DNA of 64,000 nucleotides, from the NCBI GenBank assembly GCA_002286855.1, contig NRSV01000097.1:18903-82902 (forward strand), in the 5' to 3' direction. A program made the translations under genes and the position numbers. Below the pieces are notes generated by a model that made no database searches, was not told the origin of the DNA, and saw only the letters and a program-made list of their open reading frames with translations. The stretch comes from Bipolaris cookei (taxonomy: Eukaryota > Ascomycota > Dothideomycetes > Pleosporales > Pleosporaceae). Position 1 is the first letter of the stretch, and each line of letters begins with the position of its first letter. Below, piece after piece: positions 21,937 through 32,634 of the stretch.

Positions 21937-23070
21937 TTAATCAATCTCCATCCGTTGCGACGGGACTGGTCCACTCAGTGATGGCATTTCTGTACTGTAT
22001 GGCTTGTCGTTTTGCACAACCTTGTCGTTGATGTGAGGCTTGAGGCCCTTATTGAAGTTATGCGTGCACAGACATGCCGTTACAATGGTGCATATGAGTA
22101 GCAGAATGGTGAGGATGGCAAACGCAGTCAGAGACTTGCGGGCTGGCTTGTAGTCCTCCTGGCGGCCAGCGTCGGCAACCCACATTCGGATGAGCTTGAA
22201 CAGGAAGTAGCCCATGGCAATAAAATAGACAATGATGATGCTAATCATGCCGGCAAAAGACTCGCGACGGACCCACCAGCCAGCGAGGAACAAAAGGAAG
22301 AAAGTGATGACGAGGGCGGCGGCGGTAAGGGCTTGTTCTACCGTCTTTGTGTTTTCAACCACGACGAGAAACTGTACGGTGAAGGCCAGGAAAAAGAAGA
22401 AGTCAAACTTCAAAAGAGCAATATAAATCTGCAAGGGTCAGCAGGGCGCTCGGACAGAGTTCATCCGTCGGGGAATTAAGTACCTGGTAGGTCAGATAGC
22501 GCTTTTTCAGGCGTGTATCAGCGCTGATGCGCTTGTAGATTGTCCAGGCAAACTCGTCATACAGTTTCCAGGCTTCAAAGGCAAAGACCATGGTAGCGAC
22601 GGCCATAAGGCAGGGAAGAGCAATCAGCATGGGCTTGACGTCGACCCAGAAGAAGGCGGGAATGAAGGCGCTGTCGTTGAGATCGTCGGCTGCATCCTTG
22701 ATCTGGTCGAACTGGATACCGGCGTAGACGAGGATACCGATGTTGTAGAGAACGAGGCCGATGACTTGGATAGTGTTCTTGAGGCGCAAGGCGTCCCATG
22801 TAAGGAAGAGTTGATAGATGTAACCAAACATGAAGACGGCAAGGAACGTAGGGATGGTGCGCGTTTCGTTTGCACCTGCGCCTTCGGCGGCGAAGTGAAT
22901 CTCGTTTTGGAATTTACCAAAGACATAGCTGAGGTCATGTTAGTTGACTACGGTCGAGGATGGCGGAAGGGGGGGGGGAAGGCGCACGATTCTAGCGCAA
23001 GGGCGATGGAGACCTGAGCAATGGCCGTGAGCATAAAAGCCCAGGTCCAGCGCGTGTTGGGAATGTACAT
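21937..23070 (-). CDS. UPF0658-family Golgi-type multi-pass membrane protein
   Basis: Three supported exons: 23070-22988 (minimal), 22928-22484 and 22428-21937. They give 1020 nt (339 aa) if translation starts at the ATG at 23070 (MYIPNTRWTWAFML). The first intron has a GTGCGC donor and a CTAAC branch motif. About seven hydrophobic helices are visible, e.g. FLAVFMFGYIYQLFLTW, FFFFLAFTVQFLVVV and IIIVYFIAMGYFLF. The sequence resembles fission-yeast UPF0658 Golgi membrane proteins; molecular function is unknown. The reading frame continues open upstream to about 23460 with coding-like Pro/Tyr/Gln-rich sequence but no ATG. A longer N-terminus fed by an upstream exon is therefore likely, with a possible acceptor in CCTACCACAG near 23355. 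The C-terminal tail is polar. Confidence 0.85.
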
Positions 23071-24505
23071 TCTGGGTGGACGCCGGACGGGCGGTGGAAG
23101 AGTCGTGGGGAAGCCCTCACGATGGTGATAGCCTCCGGGTTGGGTATCCAGGTTGGGCGGTTGTTGATAAGATTGTTGGTAGGTGGTGTTAGCGTAGGGT
23201 GGGTAGTTGCGGCTGAGAGGCTGGCCTCCTAGGAGGGATGTGCGGGCTTCGTGGGGAGTAATTTTGGCCGTAGTATCAGCCGCTGGCGGCGGCTGAAAGC
23301 GTGTGGATATAGGCGTGTTTGGCGGGGAGGGACTTGCTTTTCGGGCACAGACGAACTGTGGTAGGTGAGGACAGAGGCGGCAGGCGGTTTGTAGGGCTGC
23401 CGGGGACAAGTGAGACGCTGTGTGCGCACCGAAAGAAGAGGTGAAACCAGACGAGTCGCTTTAGTTTGGGGGCGTCTGGGTGTGGACGGGGCGGGCGCGC
23501 GTCGCTGAAACTAGGCAGGGCTTGGCTGTGCGGAGAGGCCGAAGACGACGAGTAGTGGTAGTAGCAGCGGCGGCAGGAGAGGGAAAACAAGCGACGGGCT
23601 GGGGTGGGCTGCAAGGGCGTGGTGAAGGGGCAGAGACGGGGAGCGAACGGTGGGATAAGAAAAGGATGAATAAGACGGAGATGGAGATGGGCTAGGCAAT
23701 GGAGATGATGGGGTGGTGCAGCAGAGCGAAAGTCGCGCTTGGTAGGCCGGCCAGGCGTATGCGCAGGTAGATGTGGAGACGACGACTGGGAAGGCTGATG
23801 GGGTCTGGTCGCCGTGGGAGCCGCTAGCCGGGTGCGGGTTGTTGGCAACAGTGCAGCGTTGCTAGGACCTGGCGAGTGGCGGGTTGGGCGTGCGCATTTG
23901 ACTTTGTGTGTCTAATATAACACGGTCTGGCGGTGATATTGGACATGTAGGAGCAAAGGAGAAGGCCGGCACCGTGGCCGAACCATTTGACCAGCAGCCT
24001 TTTTGCTCAGACGCGGCACAAGCCCTGCACAGCACAAGCACAAGGTCGAGGCGCTGCACAAGGCACGTGTTGTCCACTCGGACTGCGCCTCCCGCTTGCT
24101 GCACCGCCCGCTGCTTGGCACCACTCCAGCCACACCTGCTATTGGCTGGCCGCAGACAAGAATAGCCTGCAATCTGCCGTCATTCTGCTCCCCCAGCCCC
24201 AGAGCCCCAACATGAACAGACAAGATAGGCGTTGAGCCCGGCGCTGGCCAATTGCCCTAGAAGCGTTTGCATCATCAACGACGCGCACTGCCCAGGGTCT
24301 GCGTCTCGGCATCGCCGACAAACCGCCGCGAGAACAGCCGTGTCGTCGCGTCCAGAGAGCACTCCACTGTCGCTATACATCATTCCGAAGCCACCTCGCC
24401 CTGCCAGGCATGCCCTCCGGTGAGTCTATACGCTGCACGCCCGCTGCAACACTCGACCCGCTCATCCTGCCATAGCCGAGTCCATCCTTCAGCACGCGGC
24501 CGACC
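23071..24505. other. Upstream region shared by divergent UPF0658 and PSY4 genes
   Basis: About 1.4 kb, GC-rich near 23.5 kb. The first 390 bp (23071-23460) probably encode the N-terminus of the UPF0658 protein. The rest should be leaders and promoters of the divergent pair. Long open frames here (e.g. 23276-23848 minus) are low complexity. Confidence 0.5.
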
Positions 24506-25847
24506 ATGGCTCGCTCGACTCGTAAGTCCTCGTCCCCATCCCCATCGTCGTGGGCGCATTGGCCCAGCTAACGCGCGCCCGACTCCAGAGCAGAGTGGCC
24601 GGCCACGCTGCAGTATATACTCCAGCGCCTAGACGAGGTACTACCACCACCACCACTGCCACCAAGGAAGCCACCACTAACCCGCTCCCCAGATTGTTGC
24701 AGAATTCCCCAAGCCACCTACAGATGCGACCCCAAACCCGCCTGCATCTGCAATCACAGATCTGCCCTCGCGCCCAGGCACCTCCAACGCTCTTTCCAGC
24801 CAAGACTCGCATGCCACCGACAAAGAAAATGCCCCGCCTACGACTCCTCCCCGCCCGCCCGTGCCTTCCTTCTCCGCACCAACCGAGCCTCAAGGTATTC
24901 CATCAGACATCAACACCTTTTACTCGGCAATACGCACCACCCTCTCCAAGAACTTTCCAAAGCAACCCCCGCATACTATCCAGCGCCTAGCCGAGCTCAT
25001 ACTTGAGCCCAAGAAGCGCTACCGATTCCTCCCGCCTTACCTACGCGCTCTCGACCGTGTCGTTTCCGTGTCCTCGCCGCTTAACGTGTTCCCACTCCCA
25101 CAAGCCGTTCTGCCTACTGCGAGCGGCTTGCTCAATGGAGCCACACCCAGCACGACACCCCAACCAGCGCCCCTCGGTTCTGACGAATCGCTAGGCGGCG
25201 CCTTGCTGACTCCCATTCCCTGGTTGCAGAACCGAGGGCAGAACGAGTTGATCTCAGAAAGCACAGAGATGGTCGACGGACCCAACGGTGCAGGCCGGAT
25301 AGAGACTGTGACTGTAGGTATGCTGGCCAATACTGCACAACCTGAGAATCCTACAAGTGTAGCCCATATTGCCTCGTCACACCCCGATGGTGAAACCCTG
25401 CCGTCTACCGGTCCAGTCACCCAGGGTGAACTGCTACGTCAGGAACAAGAGGCCGGAATCGTGCTCAACAACCCACACAACATAACTTCTAACTCGGCAA
25501 AGACTACCTTTGGTGACGTTCAAGGCGGGCCTTCCATCATGCAGACAGTTGAGGGTGAGGAGGAAATCCCGCATGTCCGCGGTCCAGAGATTATCGGAAT
25601 GGAAGACACAGGGCCCCAGCGAGATGGCAAGCTCAATATCGAGGGTGCTGTTGGGAGGCCAAGTCTTGACCGCAAAACCCCAGAGCCCTCAGCATCTATC
25701 GATACACAAGTCAAGGACAAAGAGTCAAGCCAAGGAGGATCAGAGAATGACGATGCTAAGGGAGGTAGAGAAGAGCCCAAGCAGGGCACTGCAGCGGGAG
25801 AAAAAGAAACAGAGAAACATGATGTAGAGATGAAGTCGGATGATTAG
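24506..25847 (+). CDS. PSY4: Protein phosphatase 4 regulatory subunit 2, Psy4/PPP4R2-like
   Basis: Regulatory subunit of the PP4 phosphatase, which in yeast and animals dephosphorylates the DNA-damage histone mark and helps cells leave the checkpoint. Three exons: 24506-24521 (16 nt), 24591-24637 (47 nt) and 24693-25847, totalling 1218 nt, or 405 aa. The splices give MARSTPEWPATLQYILQRLDE followed by IVAEFPKPPTD. The PPP4R2 core is at about residues 85-135: PSDINTFYSAIRTTLSKNF, HTIQRLAELILEPKKRYRFL and PYLRALDRVVSVSS. The C-terminal 250 residues are acidic and Ser/Gln/Glu-rich with no fold signal, as is usual for this family. The second exon starts after an AGAG acceptor, chosen because it alone keeps frame. 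Family call is firm; exact start moderately firm. Confidence 0.88.
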
Positions 25848-26496
25848 TCGTCACCGGCCACTCCCCCTGGGAAAGGACAGACTCTTACAGCCGAAGAAGC
25901 AAGAGAGATCATGGCTCTATTGCAGGCTTACAATCGTTCTTGAATCACAGCATCGGTTGGGATGCATCAACATGTCAACGTGGGTGCGTTTTCCAGTCTC
26001 CTTCTTTGGGCTGGGCTTTCCAAGCGCAGTACCGTATCCTTATTTAGCATTGACACGTAGTATGTAAACTACATACGTAGCTGCCGAAACATGAGATACA
26101 AAGAACTGCTATAAATATCAGCACGCTCCACTGTGCCAAACTTGAGTTGTTTTGATTCTATGTAATACACGTAGTACTACATACATTGAAGTACCGCATC
26201 GAGTACAAAACTCCGACGTGTTGCCACTGTGTTACGTCTTTTGTGAACTCTGGTTCATTTCCGAGTCAGGGGCCAAGTGCATGATGACGAGGGTCAACAG
26301 GCTTTGATAGGGCCGATTGCCATGCTCATACATGAAGTGGATCCGTTGTTTTGTTTTTAGAGCGTGAAGAATGTTTGTTTTGGGTGGAATCAAATAAATG
26401 AGGTCATTCAAGGATTCGACTGTTGGAAACAAGTTGTGCATATATGTTTGATTACAGTGTTTTATGCAATGCCATGTAGTCTTACTAAAACGACGC
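25848..26496. other. Intergenic between converging genes
   Basis: 3' UTRs of PSY4 (plus) and the nucleotide-sugar transporter (minus). A palindromic TACGTAGTACTACATA-like motif lies near 26165. No gene seen. Confidence 0.5.
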
Positions 26497-27872
26497 TTAT
26501 TTTTGCGACGTTGGCAGAGTCGGTTGCTCCTTCTTCATTTGCACCTTGCCGTAGCCGTACACAAGCCCACTAAAGAAGCCCAGCAAGATCGCTGTCACGC
26601 TACCAAATGTCACCGGAGCGCCGAAAAACACAATGCCACTAATCGCAAGCGGTAGCTTGTTCAGGTACCCTACAAAAGAATACGTCGTCGATGACGTTTT
26701 GCGAATGCACCATGCAGACGAGTAGGAGATGAAGATTGCGCCCAGGCCAGAGTAAATCATGCCAATGACGAGGTTGGCGCGCGTTTCCACGGGGAAGTTG
26801 CGCGAGAGATTGGCAGAAGAGTAGTCTTCGGTGATGAAAGAGCAGGCAAGGAGAATGGGGAGGGAGAGCAGGTTATTGTAGTACATTGCTGTTGGAAGAG
26901 CGTTTGATTAGATCGGATCGTTCCCAAAAAAGAAACGGCTAAACGCAGGAATAGGGACGCATAGGGTTGAGACTTACTATCCCAGTCTTTGAACTGTAGC
27001 GAAGTGATGTACTTGCGCGTGCCCAGGACATAAGAGGCACTGCAGACGATGTTGAGGCCCATCCAGATGTAACCTGCGTTTAGGGTTGACATGGCGTCAT
27101 CTGTGGTCTGCGTCCTGTCCCCAGTGCCGTGGAGGACGACTTGGATATCGGCCCAAGCGGCAATGATGGAGCTGAGCACCATAAGGCCAAAGGACAGAAG
27201 GAGCAAGGGAGTTACTTTGCCGCCGAACCACAAGACTTCACCATAGGCAATGACGACAATGGTTAGATTCTTGAAAATTGTGTAGACAGGGACGGAAAGA
27301 AACTGGAGAGCCTTGGTGCTAGTATAGATCATGCCAACGAAGAACAAGGACACTGGGAGCCCTGATGCAGTGTTAGTAGAAGACAAGTGATTGCAGGTCC
27401 GACGTTGACATGTTTGCAGACACATACACTTTTTGGCCTTGCCGCTTTCCAAAGCAACAAGGTTGGGAATCATGCCCATCTGCTTTAGAACGAGGATTGC
27501 AGCCGTGCAAATGACAGCCTGATCACGTGGTTGTCAGCAATTTTGCATCTTTGTTTTTTGGAGTGGCATCAAGACTTAATCGCCGTGAGTCAGGGAATTA
27601 CACACCTGGATGGCTAGATAGAGGAAGTTGAGGTTCCAGGACGAGCCGGAGACGACATACTTGTTCACGACTGTCATGCTGATTGAAGAAAAGCAGTAGG
27701 CCAACACAGCAGCTGCAGAATGATTTTCAAGCTGCGAGATAAGACTGCCTGTGTTTTCTTCCGCAACAGATGCTGAGGGTACTGCAGGCTTCTGTAGGAA
27801 GGCCTCCCTCTCACTCGAGTCCTGGTCTATGTCGTTCATTTCAATATCATCATCGTGTTTTTTGCCCGACAT
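26497..27872 (-). CDS. GDP-mannose transporter-like Golgi nucleotide-sugar transporter
   Basis: Four exons: 27872-27606, 27518-27428, 27361-26978 and 26888-26497, totalling 1134 nt, or 377 aa. The GTATGT donor of exon 2 restores AKKWLPVSLFFVGMIYTSTK, and the exon 3/4 join gives FKDWDTMYYNNLLSLP. The protein has about ten membrane helices and strong likeness to Vrg4/GmtA, which import GDP-mannose into the Golgi for mannosylation of proteins and lipids (ALQFLSVPVYTIFKNLT, AYGEVLWFGG). The two Vrg4 signature motifs differ: FYNN is YYNN here and GALNK is GYLNK. The protein may therefore be a paralogue with altered preference rather than the main transporter. The N-terminus is an acidic cytosolic tail, and the C-terminal tail is Lys-containing. 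Confidence 0.88.
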
Positions 27873-28822
27873 TGTAGCTAATCGTCGCAAACAGCGCTTC
27901 CAACTTCAAAGCAAGGGTCCTATTAAAGGGGAAAAGAAAAGAAACAAAGTGTGAATAGAGCGCAAAACGCGTTGATTGCAAGTTGTTGAAGAAAGTATGT
28001 ACTCTGAAATTATACCAGCCCCTATTATCTTATCAAAAATGCTTACCCAAACGGGTCTAGCATCTTGTATACGATGGGAGTGTGGCCGAGCTGAGCACGA
28101 GATAATTTTAATTCTTAGAATCCGCTAGCAAAGAGACTGCAATGCGCAGGCTGGCCTTCTAGTCTAAGAATGACACAAGTCCCAAGTTCTAACCAGGGAT
28201 ACAGTATGTAAGCATTTGATTAGCAAAAACCGTTGCCACGGTTTTTAAGCTCACAACTAGTGGCCGGTACCGAGTCGCCAAAAAAGATTGCTCGTGCTTT
28301 TTACTCAATTTACGTCGGCTCCCCAACAAAAGGTCGGAAGCCAAATATAGAATTTCCTTTTTGTACGATAGACGCAGGTATCATCATCTCGGAGTGTGAA
28401 TAAGACTCGAAAAGATATTTGTCGACTATGGTCTTGCGAGATGATGCGAGGTGAATTGCATGCTACCCTGCGCCAAGCACGACTGCGATGCCCCTGAACA
28501 ATAGCTTTTAGAAGACAGCACAAGTGTCTGGTGACGGTCTATTGTACATTCTGGGGGATCGCGGATGTGATATACGCTACTACTGTTGCAAAGGAAAAGC
28601 AGATGTAAAGCAGATCTGCGCTGCACCGACCGTCAATGTTGAGGCAGGAAGCTTGGGCCGGGGCCTGTCAACTTCCCGGACTCGTTGATAGCACACAAAC
28701 AACAGACATTACCAGCCACCTAACACCGCATAATTGTTCTGTGCTATCCATCAGGCCATTTCTTATCCTCTACAAACGCTTTGTGTCGGACTGCAGTCGC
28801 TATTGATTGTCATATCGCTACA
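27873..28822. other. Upstream region of divergent transporter and Maf genes
   Basis: 950 bp, AT-rich in the left half. It should hold both promoters. No supported gene; a weak tRNA-like A box near 28078 was rejected. Confidence 0.5.
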
Positions 28823-29781
28823 ATGGACGCCAAAGAACCACTACTCCCATCGGATCCTCCACCCTCGTACGAAGACGCACGCAAATCGCCTCTTGCCCAC
28901 AACAGATCAGCCTCGGGCGCAGCGCCAGGCAAAAGACCGCCTCCTGGCCCTCCACCGCCGCTCAGCTTACCCGCGCTGAATCAGCTGAGGGGGTCCAGGG
29001 TCGTCCTTGCAAGCAAATCACCAAGAAGGAGACAGCTGCTTGCGCAGGTATGTACCCAAACGCCTGCCACCTCGCGCGCATATAATGAATGTGCTGACAC
29101 CAAGTAGCTTGGCCTGACCAAGGTCGATGTATGTCCTTCGCAGTTTGCCGAGAACCTCGACCACTCCATGGGCGCGCTCAACTATGTGCTCGAAACCGCG
29201 TCCGCCAAAGCACTCGATGTCTACAAAGCCGAACTCAACAACGAAGAACGCGGCGAGCCGGCAATTGTAATTTCGGCCGACACCATCATAGTTTCCCACG
29301 ACGGACGAATACTGGAAAAGCCACGGAGCGAGGCACATCACATAGGCATGCTGAAGATGCTGAGAGATCAGGGTGAGCACAAGGTCATAACAGCCGTGGT
29401 GGTGATGCGGCCGCTGGAGTCGGCCGTAGTCCCGGGCTATGCTATGCAAACGCATGTTGAGGAAACGACCGTTAGATTCGATCCTAACGGTGAGTCGCCC
29501 TCCATTGAGAGGTGCACAGGCTGCATGACTGACAAATGGTAGTGACGGACGAGCTTATTCTAGCATACGTAAGAACACGCGACGGAAACGACAAGGCAGG
29601 TGGATATGGCATCCAAACGGCTGGTTCGGTGCTCATCGAACGCATAGAGGGCTCCTACGACAACGTCGTGGGACTGCCGCTTAGGGCTACTCTCAAGCTT
29701 ATCGAGAATATCATGCAGCCCGAGGAAGAAGAAGAAGATGATGGGGATTTTTTCGTTGACAGCAAAGAGGAGGAGGACTAG
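28823..29781 (+). CDS. Maf-like nucleoside triphosphate pyrophosphatase
   Basis: Members of the Maf/HAM1-like fold hydrolyse nucleoside triphosphates (including non-canonical or modified ones) to monophosphates, as house-cleaning enzymes. Three exons: 28823-29047, 29108-29489 and 29543-29781, totalling 846 nt, or 281 aa. The start is the ATG of MDAKEPLLPSDPPPSYEDA; the first 50 residues are a Pro-rich extension. The Maf motif VVLASKSPRRRQLLAQLGL spans the first intron. Catalytic-loop features ISADTIIVSHDGRILEKP and YVRTRDGNDKAGGYGIQ follow; the latter holds the conserved KAGxYxIQ signature. The last 25 residues are acidic (EEEEEDDGDFF). This is a eukaryotic ASMTL/Maf-type protein; cellular substrate not deducible from sequence. 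Confidence 0.92.
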
Positions 29782-30705
29782 TCACATAACTTGACACGCT
29801 CTTGTCGTAGCCATCTTGTGTAGGGGTCGTGGCTGGTCCAGGGTTAAAGCATTACAGGTATGAATGATAGACTCATGGACGTGCGTATGTATGCAGAATG
29901 CAAGTACCATACATGCGTAGTACTACAAGCTTAATCAGATCTCGGGCGAATAGTTTGCCCATCTCGGATTATGAGTTGTACCACATGTGCCCACGCGGAC
30001 CAAACAAGCGCCTTCGGCTTACGCAGGCGCTGTCAGCTTTACCAACTCTGGTCTGGATTATTGGATTTCTGATACAAGAGGCTATCGCTAAGCTTTTTGC
30101 ATGGTCAGAACTTTGTTGTGACACTCGCACTCGGACTCACCGCTAGGTTGGATAGAGAGAGGGTCCTTTTCCTCAACCCCTCCATTACCAATCACTGCCC
30201 CACTTGCCTCGGCTCATCAGCCCTACCCTCTCGACGGGCACCTTTCCCAAGCCGGCATCTCCCCGGCGCGACGCTCGTCATGGCTTCGTGTCTTCCTTTG
30301 CTGTCTTGAAGATTCTGCAACTCCGATAAGTCTCATCCATCCATATCGAGACACCTTCCTTGCACAGCACGACTAAAATTGCGCCACTTGCCGGTTACTG
30401 CCCGAAATGCCCTGTTGTGCAAGGGCATGCCCCGGCCCCGGCGACCCTGGATTACAGATGCAGATGATGCAAGAAGGATCTTTTCCTCGGCCGTGAAATC
30501 ATTCTTTTGCTTAGTATTGCGTTCTACTGCCACTATATAGGTACTCGGTGCTGCCATTCTTTTTTACTCTTTTCAAATCAATCCAGTTCCAACCTTTTGC
30601 AACAACAACCTCTGTTCTTTTTTGATACCCAGTCTAGAATTATTTTTTTCATTCGATACTCCGACGACACACCACATCACACGACTAGTAGTAACAAACT
30701 TCACC
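29782..30705. other. Intergenic, upstream of the MDR oxidoreductase
   Basis: No gene seen. The last 170 bp contain a TATA box and a T/CT-rich leader before the ATG at 30706. Confidence 0.5.
30534..30540 (+). promoter_or_regulatory. Probable TATA box (TATATAG)
   Basis: Lies about 165 bp upstream of the MDR oxidoreductase start, followed by a pyrimidine-rich stretch at about 30555-30650, a common fungal core-promoter layout. Confidence 0.4.
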
Positions 30706-31770
30706 ATGGTTCAGAACAAGGGTCTCATTTTCAAGAAGGTGCCTCAGGGCTGGCCAAAGCCTGGCGAGGACATTGCCGTTGAAGATCGCCCAATCGACCT
30801 CAACCAGGACCTGCCAGAGGGCTCTATTCTCGTAAAGAACTTTTATGCCTCGTTCGACCCTTACCAGCGTGGACGCATGCGTGCTCCCGAAACCAAGTCA
30901 TACTCTCCTCCCTTTGAGCTGGGCAAGCCCATGACCAACCGCTCTATCTTCAAGGTCGTCAAGTCCAACAACCAAAAGTTCAGCGAGGGCGAGACGCTGA
31001 TTACAATGGGTGTCACGCCTATTGAGGAGTACTCTGTTCTTGACAAGGCTGCCGCAGATATCTGCAAAAAGCTCGAGAACCCCTACAACCTGGACTCCAG
31101 GTATTTCCTCGGCCCCCTCGGTATGCCCGGTCTGACTGCCTGGTCATCCTTCTACGAGATTGGGCAGCCCAAGAAGAACGAAACCATTTTCATTTCTGCC
31201 GCCTCAGGCGCCGTCGGCCAGCTCGTTGGCCAACTCGCCAAGCACGAGGGCCTCACCGTCATCGGCAGCGTCGGCGACGACAAGAAGCTCGACTTCATCA
31301 CCAACGACCTCAAGTTCGACGCCGGCTTCAACTACAAGAAGGAGAAGCCCGCAGACGCCCTCGCCCGCCTCGCCTCCAACGGCATCGACATCTACTACGA
31401 AAACGTCGGCGGCGAGCAGCTCGAAGCCGCCATCAACGCCATGAACACCTTCGGCCGCATCATCGCCTGCGGCATGATTTCCCAGTACAACTCAAAGCAA
31501 GAGGAACTCTACCCCATCCGCAACCTCATGAACATCGTCACTAAGCGCATCACCATGCGCGGCTTCATCGTCAGCGACGCAAATATGGGCCCCAAGCATG
31601 CAAAGGAACACCAGGAGAAGCTGCAGAAGTGGCTGGCTGATGGTACATTCAAGGCTCAGATTAGCGTCACAGAGGGCATTGATAATGCCGTTGAGGGGTT
31701 CTTGGGTATGCTTGAGGGCAAGAACTTTGGCAAGACTATTTTGCAGATTGCGGACTTGACGAAGGAGTAA
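30706..31770 (+). CDS. Zinc-independent MDR-superfamily NADP-dependent oxidoreductase
   Basis: A single-exon gene, 354 aa, starting at MVQNKGLIFKK after a purine-rich context (CACCATGG). It belongs to the leukotriene B4 dehydrogenase/prostaglandin reductase branch of medium-chain reductases, which reduce enone double bonds with NADPH. Features: substrate-side motif NFYASFDPYQRGRM, nucleotide-binding FISAASGAVGQLVGQLAK (about residues 163-180) and IDIYYENVGGEQLEAA. No zinc-ligand pattern of alcohol dehydrogenases is present, and length fits the family. The strong third-position C bias between 31190 and 31560 suggests high expression. The physiological substrate cannot be predicted; related enzymes act on alkenals and oxidised lipids. 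Confidence 0.92.
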   Translation: MVQNKGLIFKKVPQGWPKPGEDIAVEDRPIDLNQDLPEGSILVKNFYASFDPYQRGRMRAPETKSYSPPFELGKPMTNRSIFKVVKSNNQKFSEGETLITMGVTPIEEYSVLDKAAADICKKLENPYNLDSRYFLGPLGMPGLTAWSSFYEIGQPKKNETIFISAASGAVGQLVGQLAKHEGLTVIGSVGDDKKLDFITNDLKFDAGFNYKKEKPADALARLASNGIDIYYENVGGEQLEAAINAMNTFGRIIACGMISQYNSKQEELYPIRNLMNIVTKRITMRGFIVSDANMGPKHAKEHQEKLQKWLADGTFKAQISVTEGIDNAVEGFLGMLEGKNFGKTILQIADLTKE

Positions 31771-32634
31771 GATAAGAAAATCAACTTTGGTCGAGGGGTT
31801 GATTTTTTTTCAGCGAATATACCGGCTCAAGGTTATACCATTACTGTATAGAAGAATGAATCAATGTAAAATATTGACAGAATATGTACATTTTTTGCTC
31901 TAAAAGTGACGTGATCTAGTGATCAAATCGATAGAGCAACAGAAAGAGAGATAGAGTAGACATGAATGACTCTCCTTTGACATAAAAATGATGGAAATAT
32001 AGTAAAAGTGCTTGATTACTTCCATCAAGGATCATAAGAGGTCAGTCTCGTTGACAAAGTGTGGCAGCCTCCCTCAAGGCGGCCCAAGTCAACAAGACGG
32101 CTCTTGTTTCTACCCTCGAATGCCTCCATCCATCCATCCCATATACGCTTTTCAAGAAAAGAAAAGTAAAGCAAGAAAAATGTACACTTAAAGTTGAAGT
32201 TCCACTCGGGTGGACAAGTCAAGTGACCAAGTCCGACGACGTTCAGATACAGAACCCGTGAAAAAAAAACTCCCATATTTCCTCAAAACTATTACCCACC
32301 CACCAATTATGCAACCATCAAACCCAGACATAGGAGAGAGAGAGAGAAAGTGAGAGTCTGGTTTGACATCCCTTGAGAAAACATGCAGCCCTGGATATGC
32401 AATACAAAATAGAGAAAAAATAAATAAAGATATGACTTTTGAAGAAAAGGGTGGATGCCAGCAAGTGCACAGCGATTGCGACTGAAAGTGGTCTCCAGAG
32501 TGTTGAAGTTGTGCTCGGATTCAGCAGAGAATCCTTCCGTGTGTTTCCAGTTGGCCTGAACGCTGTCATCTGTTAATTCTTGTTCCAGTCTTGCAACAAT
32601 GTTCCTTGCGCTTTCTTGGTTTACACACCGCCCC
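31771..32634. other. Intergenic between converging genes
   Basis: AT-rich. 3' UTRs of the oxidoreductase and of the minus-strand gene ending at 32635. No gene seen. Confidence 0.5.

Noticed and set aside
23276..23848. 190-codon minus-strand frame upstream of the UPF0658 gene
   Set aside because: Pro/Ser/His low complexity in a CT-rich leader, and out of frame with the conserved UPF0658 exons.
28070..28200. tRNA-like A box (GTGGCCGAGC) near 28078 and a GTTCTAACC B-box-like motif near 28186
   Set aside because: The acceptor ends do not pair, the spacing is over 100 nt, and no anticodon arm can be drawn.
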